Source: Martelella mediterranea DSM 17316
GTDB lineage: Bacteria; Pseudomonadota; Alphaproteobacteria; Rhizobiales; Rhizobiaceae
NCBI RefSeq assembly: GCF_002043005.1
Contig: NZ_CP020330.1
Location: 3,056,001-3,120,000 of the forward strand
Reading direction: 5' to 3'
DNA length: 64,000 nt
Both the position numbers and the translations under genes were made by a program. This document shows positions 61,674 through 64,000 of this stretch, one piece after another. The notes below the pieces were generated by a model. The model was given only the letters and a program-made list of their open reading frames with translations. It did no database searches and had not been told where the DNA came from. Numbering within the stretch: position 1 is the first letter of the stretch; every line of letters begins with the position of its first letter.

Positions 61674-62789
61674 ATGGCCGGAGCGAACGCCAATACACAA
61701 CCCGACCAGGAAGTTGGCGCCAGAACCGATTCATTTGCAGCGCAGGCCTCAGTACGGCGACTGTTTATTCCGGTTTTCGCTGTTTTTGCCGTTGTTGCCT
61801 CCATTGGCGTCGTCACGATTAACTGGAATAGCTGGTTCGCACGCGCCATCCGCCAGTCCACGACAGATGCAACGATCAGCGCCGATATTTCCAATTTGAG
61901 CGCACAGATATCGGGCGTCATCAGCAGTTTTCCTGTTGCAGACTATCAACGCGTCACAAAAGGTCAGCTGATCGCCCAGATCGACCCGAGAACCTATCAG
62001 GCGGCCGTGAGCGTCGCGAAAGCCAATCTTGAGTCCGCCAAAGCAACACTGGAAAACCTCTCCAACCAAGTCGCATTGCAGAACGCAGTTATCGAAGCGG
62101 CAAGGGCCAATGCGCGCTCTGCCAAAGCCAAGCAGGCCCAGACGGCGGAGGAATACCGGCGTCAGCAGACGCTTGAAGGCGCTACATCCAGACAACTGGT
62201 GCAGCAGGCGCAAGCGGCCGATCTCGAAGCCCGGGCGGCAGTCGAGTCGGCAGACGCTGCCATCGACCAGCAGCAAGCTCAATTGCGGGTTCTTAAAGGA
62301 CAGGAGCCTCTGTTAAGGGCTAAAGTCAAAGCGGCACAAGGTGCACTCGATACCGCACAAATCAACCAAGGCTTCAGCAGAATTCATGCCCCATTCGACG
62401 GTGTTCTGGGCAAACGGCAGGTCCATGTTGGCGATTTCGTGACCGCTGGTAGTGGCATCGTTTCTGAAATACCTCTTCCGGATATTTATGTGGTCGCCAA
62501 CTACAAGGAAACCCAGCTTTCACAGATGAAGGTCGGCGACACGGCCAGTATTCGGGTCGATACGTTTCCGGGAAAGACACTGTCCGGGCATGTGGAAGAC
62601 ATTTCCCCTGCCAGCGGCTCTGTCTTTGCCTTGCTGCCACCCGACAATGCGAGTGGAAACTATACCAAGGTGGTTCAACGTATTCCCGTCAAGATCGCCA
62701 TAGATCCGGAGCAGCCACTGGTGCAGCACCTGCGTCCCGGCATGTCGGTCACCGTTACGGTTGATACGTCGGATGAGACCGGTCGATGA
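61674..62789 (+). CDS. HlyD/EmrA-family efflux adaptor protein
   Basis: This 371-residue membrane fusion protein has one N-terminal membrane segment (about 30-50), a biotinyl-lipoyl half (QISGVISSFPVADYQRVTKGQ), a coiled coil (about 105-215) and a beta-barrel half (FSRIHAPFDGVLGKRQVHVGDFV). It overlaps the MFS gene by ATGA, the emrA-emrB arrangement. Confidence 0.9.
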   Translation: MAGANANTQPDQEVGARTDSFAAQASVRRLFIPVFAVFAVVASIGVVTINWNSWFARAIRQSTTDATISADISNLSAQISGVISSFPVADYQRVTKGQLIAQIDPRTYQAAVSVAKANLESAKATLENLSNQVALQNAVIEAARANARSAKAKQAQTAEEYRRQQTLEGATSRQLVQQAQAADLEARAAVESADAAIDQQQAQLRVLKGQEPLLRAKVKAAQGALDTAQINQGFSRIHAPFDGVLGKRQVHVGDFVTAGSGIVSEIPLPDIYVVANYKETQLSQMKVGDTASIRVDTFPGKTLSGHVEDISPASGSVFALLPPDNASGNYTKVVQRIPVKIAIDPEQPLVQHLRPGMSVTVTVDTSDETGR

Positions 62790-64000
62790 CAGGGGCCGTC
62801 CGCTCTTTCGGTCCCGTCACCAACGGCACAACGACAAGACACCCGCTGTTGATCGTGGCGGCATTGCTGCTTGCTTCCTTGCTTGTTGGCTTTGATACAC
62901 GGGTATTCATTGTCGGTCTGTCCGATATTCGAGGCGCTTACGGGTTGAGTGTCGATGAAGCCGCCTGGCTGAAGACGATTGCCAACGCACCGCAGATCCT
63001 GATTGCATCTGCGGTTGCCTGGCTGGTAACCGTCTTTGGCGTCCGGAAGGTAATGATACCGACAGCCTTGGTGTATGCAGCCGCCTCGCTGGCGATACCG
63101 TTCGTGGATGACGGGGGCATGCTGTTTGCGTTGCATGCCTTGCGGGGCCTGCTGCTCGGTGTCCTCATCCCTGCGACCATCATGGTCATTTTCCGCAACC
63201 TAGACCGGAAATACTGGCTGATCGGGATAGGGATCTATGCTTTGCGGGTTCCGCTCTCGCAAAACCTCGGTTTTGTACTCGTCGGCATTTACGGCGACGA
63301 TTTCGGCTGGCAATGGATCTACTGGCAGGATGTGGTCATCGCCCCCCTGATCGCGTTTCTATTGTTCGTGGCCGCGCCAAAAGAAAAGGTAAATGTTGGT
63401 CTGCTGGAACAGGCAGATTGGGGCGGCATGCTGCTTCTCGGCACTTCCATGACCATGCTTTATGTCGGTATCGATCAGGGAGACCGTCTTGGCTGGCTAC
63501 AATCTGGAATTGTTGTTTCCCTGTTAGCGGGCGGCAGTGTCCTGGCCGTCGGCTTTTTCGTTAACGAGAGTCTGGTTGCCCACCCATGGGCTCATGCCAG
63601 CGTTATCCTCACCCGTAACATCGGGCTTGGTTACGCGGTGATTATCTGTTTTTCGATGGCAAGCGCAGGAAATGGCATCGCGGTGTCTGGCTTTCTGCAA
63701 AATGTCATAGGGCTTCGGCCGATCTGGATTTCCGGCCTCTATCTGAGCGCCGCAGTCATGCCCGTCTTCTTTTTCATTTCTGTTGCCGGCCTGCTTCTTT
63801 TCGTTTTCGATGCGCGTTTGTGCATCGTTATGGGTCTGTTACTGATGGCTTTGGGGGCGAGGTTGGGGTCCGAACTGAATCACGACTGGATGCCGATGAA
63901 TTTCTTCTCGACCCTGTTCTTTCAAACGGCCGGGCAATCACTGGCCTTCTTTGCAACAGTTGTCTATCTGATCGGCAATTCTGACCCGGCCCGGTCGACA
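62786..64000 (+). CDS. EmrB/DHA2-type MFS efflux transporter, 3' end outside the window
   Basis: The frame is open for 405 codons to the window edge. It starts MTGAVRSFGPVTNG and has at least 11 predicted membrane segments, with features of the DHA2 14-segment family: 'IRGAYGLSVDEAAWLKTIAN' after the first segment and 'ALHALRGLLLGVLIPATI' later. With the adaptor it would form a drug-type pump that spans the periplasm together with an outer-membrane factor not seen here. Confidence 0.88.
   Translation, partial: MTGAVRSFGPVTNGTTTRHPLLIVAALLLASLLVGFDTRVFIVGLSDIRGAYGLSVDEAAWLKTIANAPQILIASAVAWLVTVFGVRKVMIPTALVYAAASLAIPFVDDGGMLFALHALRGLLLGVLIPATIMVIFRNLDRKYWLIGIGIYALRVPLSQNLGFVLVGIYGDDFGWQWIYWQDVVIAPLIAFLLFVAAPKEKVNVGLLEQADWGGMLLLGTSMTMLYVGIDQGDRLGWLQSGIVVSLLAGGSVLAVGFFVNESLVAHPWAHASVILTRNIGLGYAVIICFSMASAGNGIAVSGFLQNVIGLRPIWISGLYLSAAVMPVFFFISVAGLLLFVFDARLCIVMGLLLMALGARLGSELNHDWMPMNFFSTLFFQTAGQSLAFFATVVYLIGNSDPARST

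Noticed and set aside
1..64000. CRISPR arrays, tRNA or rRNA genes
   Set aside because: No regularly spaced repeats, cloverleaf-like sequences with TTCGA/GGTTC arms at gene ends, or rRNA signatures were noticed.

Overview
The window looks like chromosomal or large-replicon DNA of an alphaproteobacterium of the Hyphomicrobiales (Rhizobium/Martelella-like). This is inferred from high G+C, dense operons with ATGA overlaps, many ABC uptake systems and LysR regulators, NnrS/NnrU nitric-oxide genes, and TGA-N9-TCA iron boxes of the rhizobial RirA type. Both ends cut through genes. No rRNA, tRNA or CRISPR was seen.

Positions 1-19,000 are nitrogen-compound uptake and breakdown. The end of a polyamine-type ABC system (binding protein, fused double permease) is followed by a LysR gene that diverges from a five-gene hydrolysis operon: cupin, isochorismatase-type cysteine hydrolase, AtzH/HpxZ-like protein, amidase, and an HpxW-like gamma-glutamyltransferase homologue. 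A reverse-strand pair (SsnA-type amidohydrolase, DenD-like dehydrogenase) follows. A second LysR gene then leads an eight-gene operon: binding protein, two permeases, nucleoside-phosphorylase-like protein, ATPase, PfkB kinase, ADP-ribosylglycohydrolase and creatininase-family hydrolase. Its kinase/glycohydrolase pair recalls E. coli yegUV, so a modified nucleoside or ribosylated compound is the best guess for the substrate.

Positions 19,000-22,400 hold an NO-response unit (nsrR, nnrU, nnrS) with NsrR-type operators, a C-terminal remnant of a second nnrS, and a decayed IS3-family orfA.

Positions 22,470-39,350 are iron and heme acquisition. A palindromic iron box precedes hasI-hasS-hasR-hasA-hasD-hasE homologues in the Serratia gene order, ending in an autotransporter instead of hasB. 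The hemophore is an unusual HasA/RTX hybrid. A TetR gene, a second iron box, a siderophore receptor, a binding protein and a siderophore-interacting reductase follow. This cluster ends at a scar made of a broken phnE and the 5' part of an integrase gene (39,406-40,116).

Positions 40,600-51,700 carry stress functions: Tat-exported alpha/beta hydrolase, YoaK-type membrane protein, Dps, a cyclic-nucleotide-domain/thioredoxin-reductase fusion, an AraC regulator, an MFS exporter, and a quinone-stress-like set (ring-cleaving dioxygenase, MhqD-like hydrolase, pirin) opposite a LysR gene, plus an FMN reductase.

Positions 51,950-58,770 encode a periplasmic molybdenum hydroxylase (triheme cytochrome c, 2Fe-2S subunit, molybdopterin subunit), a dihydroxypyridine-type FAD monooxygenase and two cofactor-maturation proteins (MocA-like, XdhC). 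This looks like an N-heteroaromatic oxidation module. The window closes with a histidine-kinase-like protein that lacks its phospho-acceptor histidine, an AraC regulator, and an EmrAB-type efflux pair cut by the window end.
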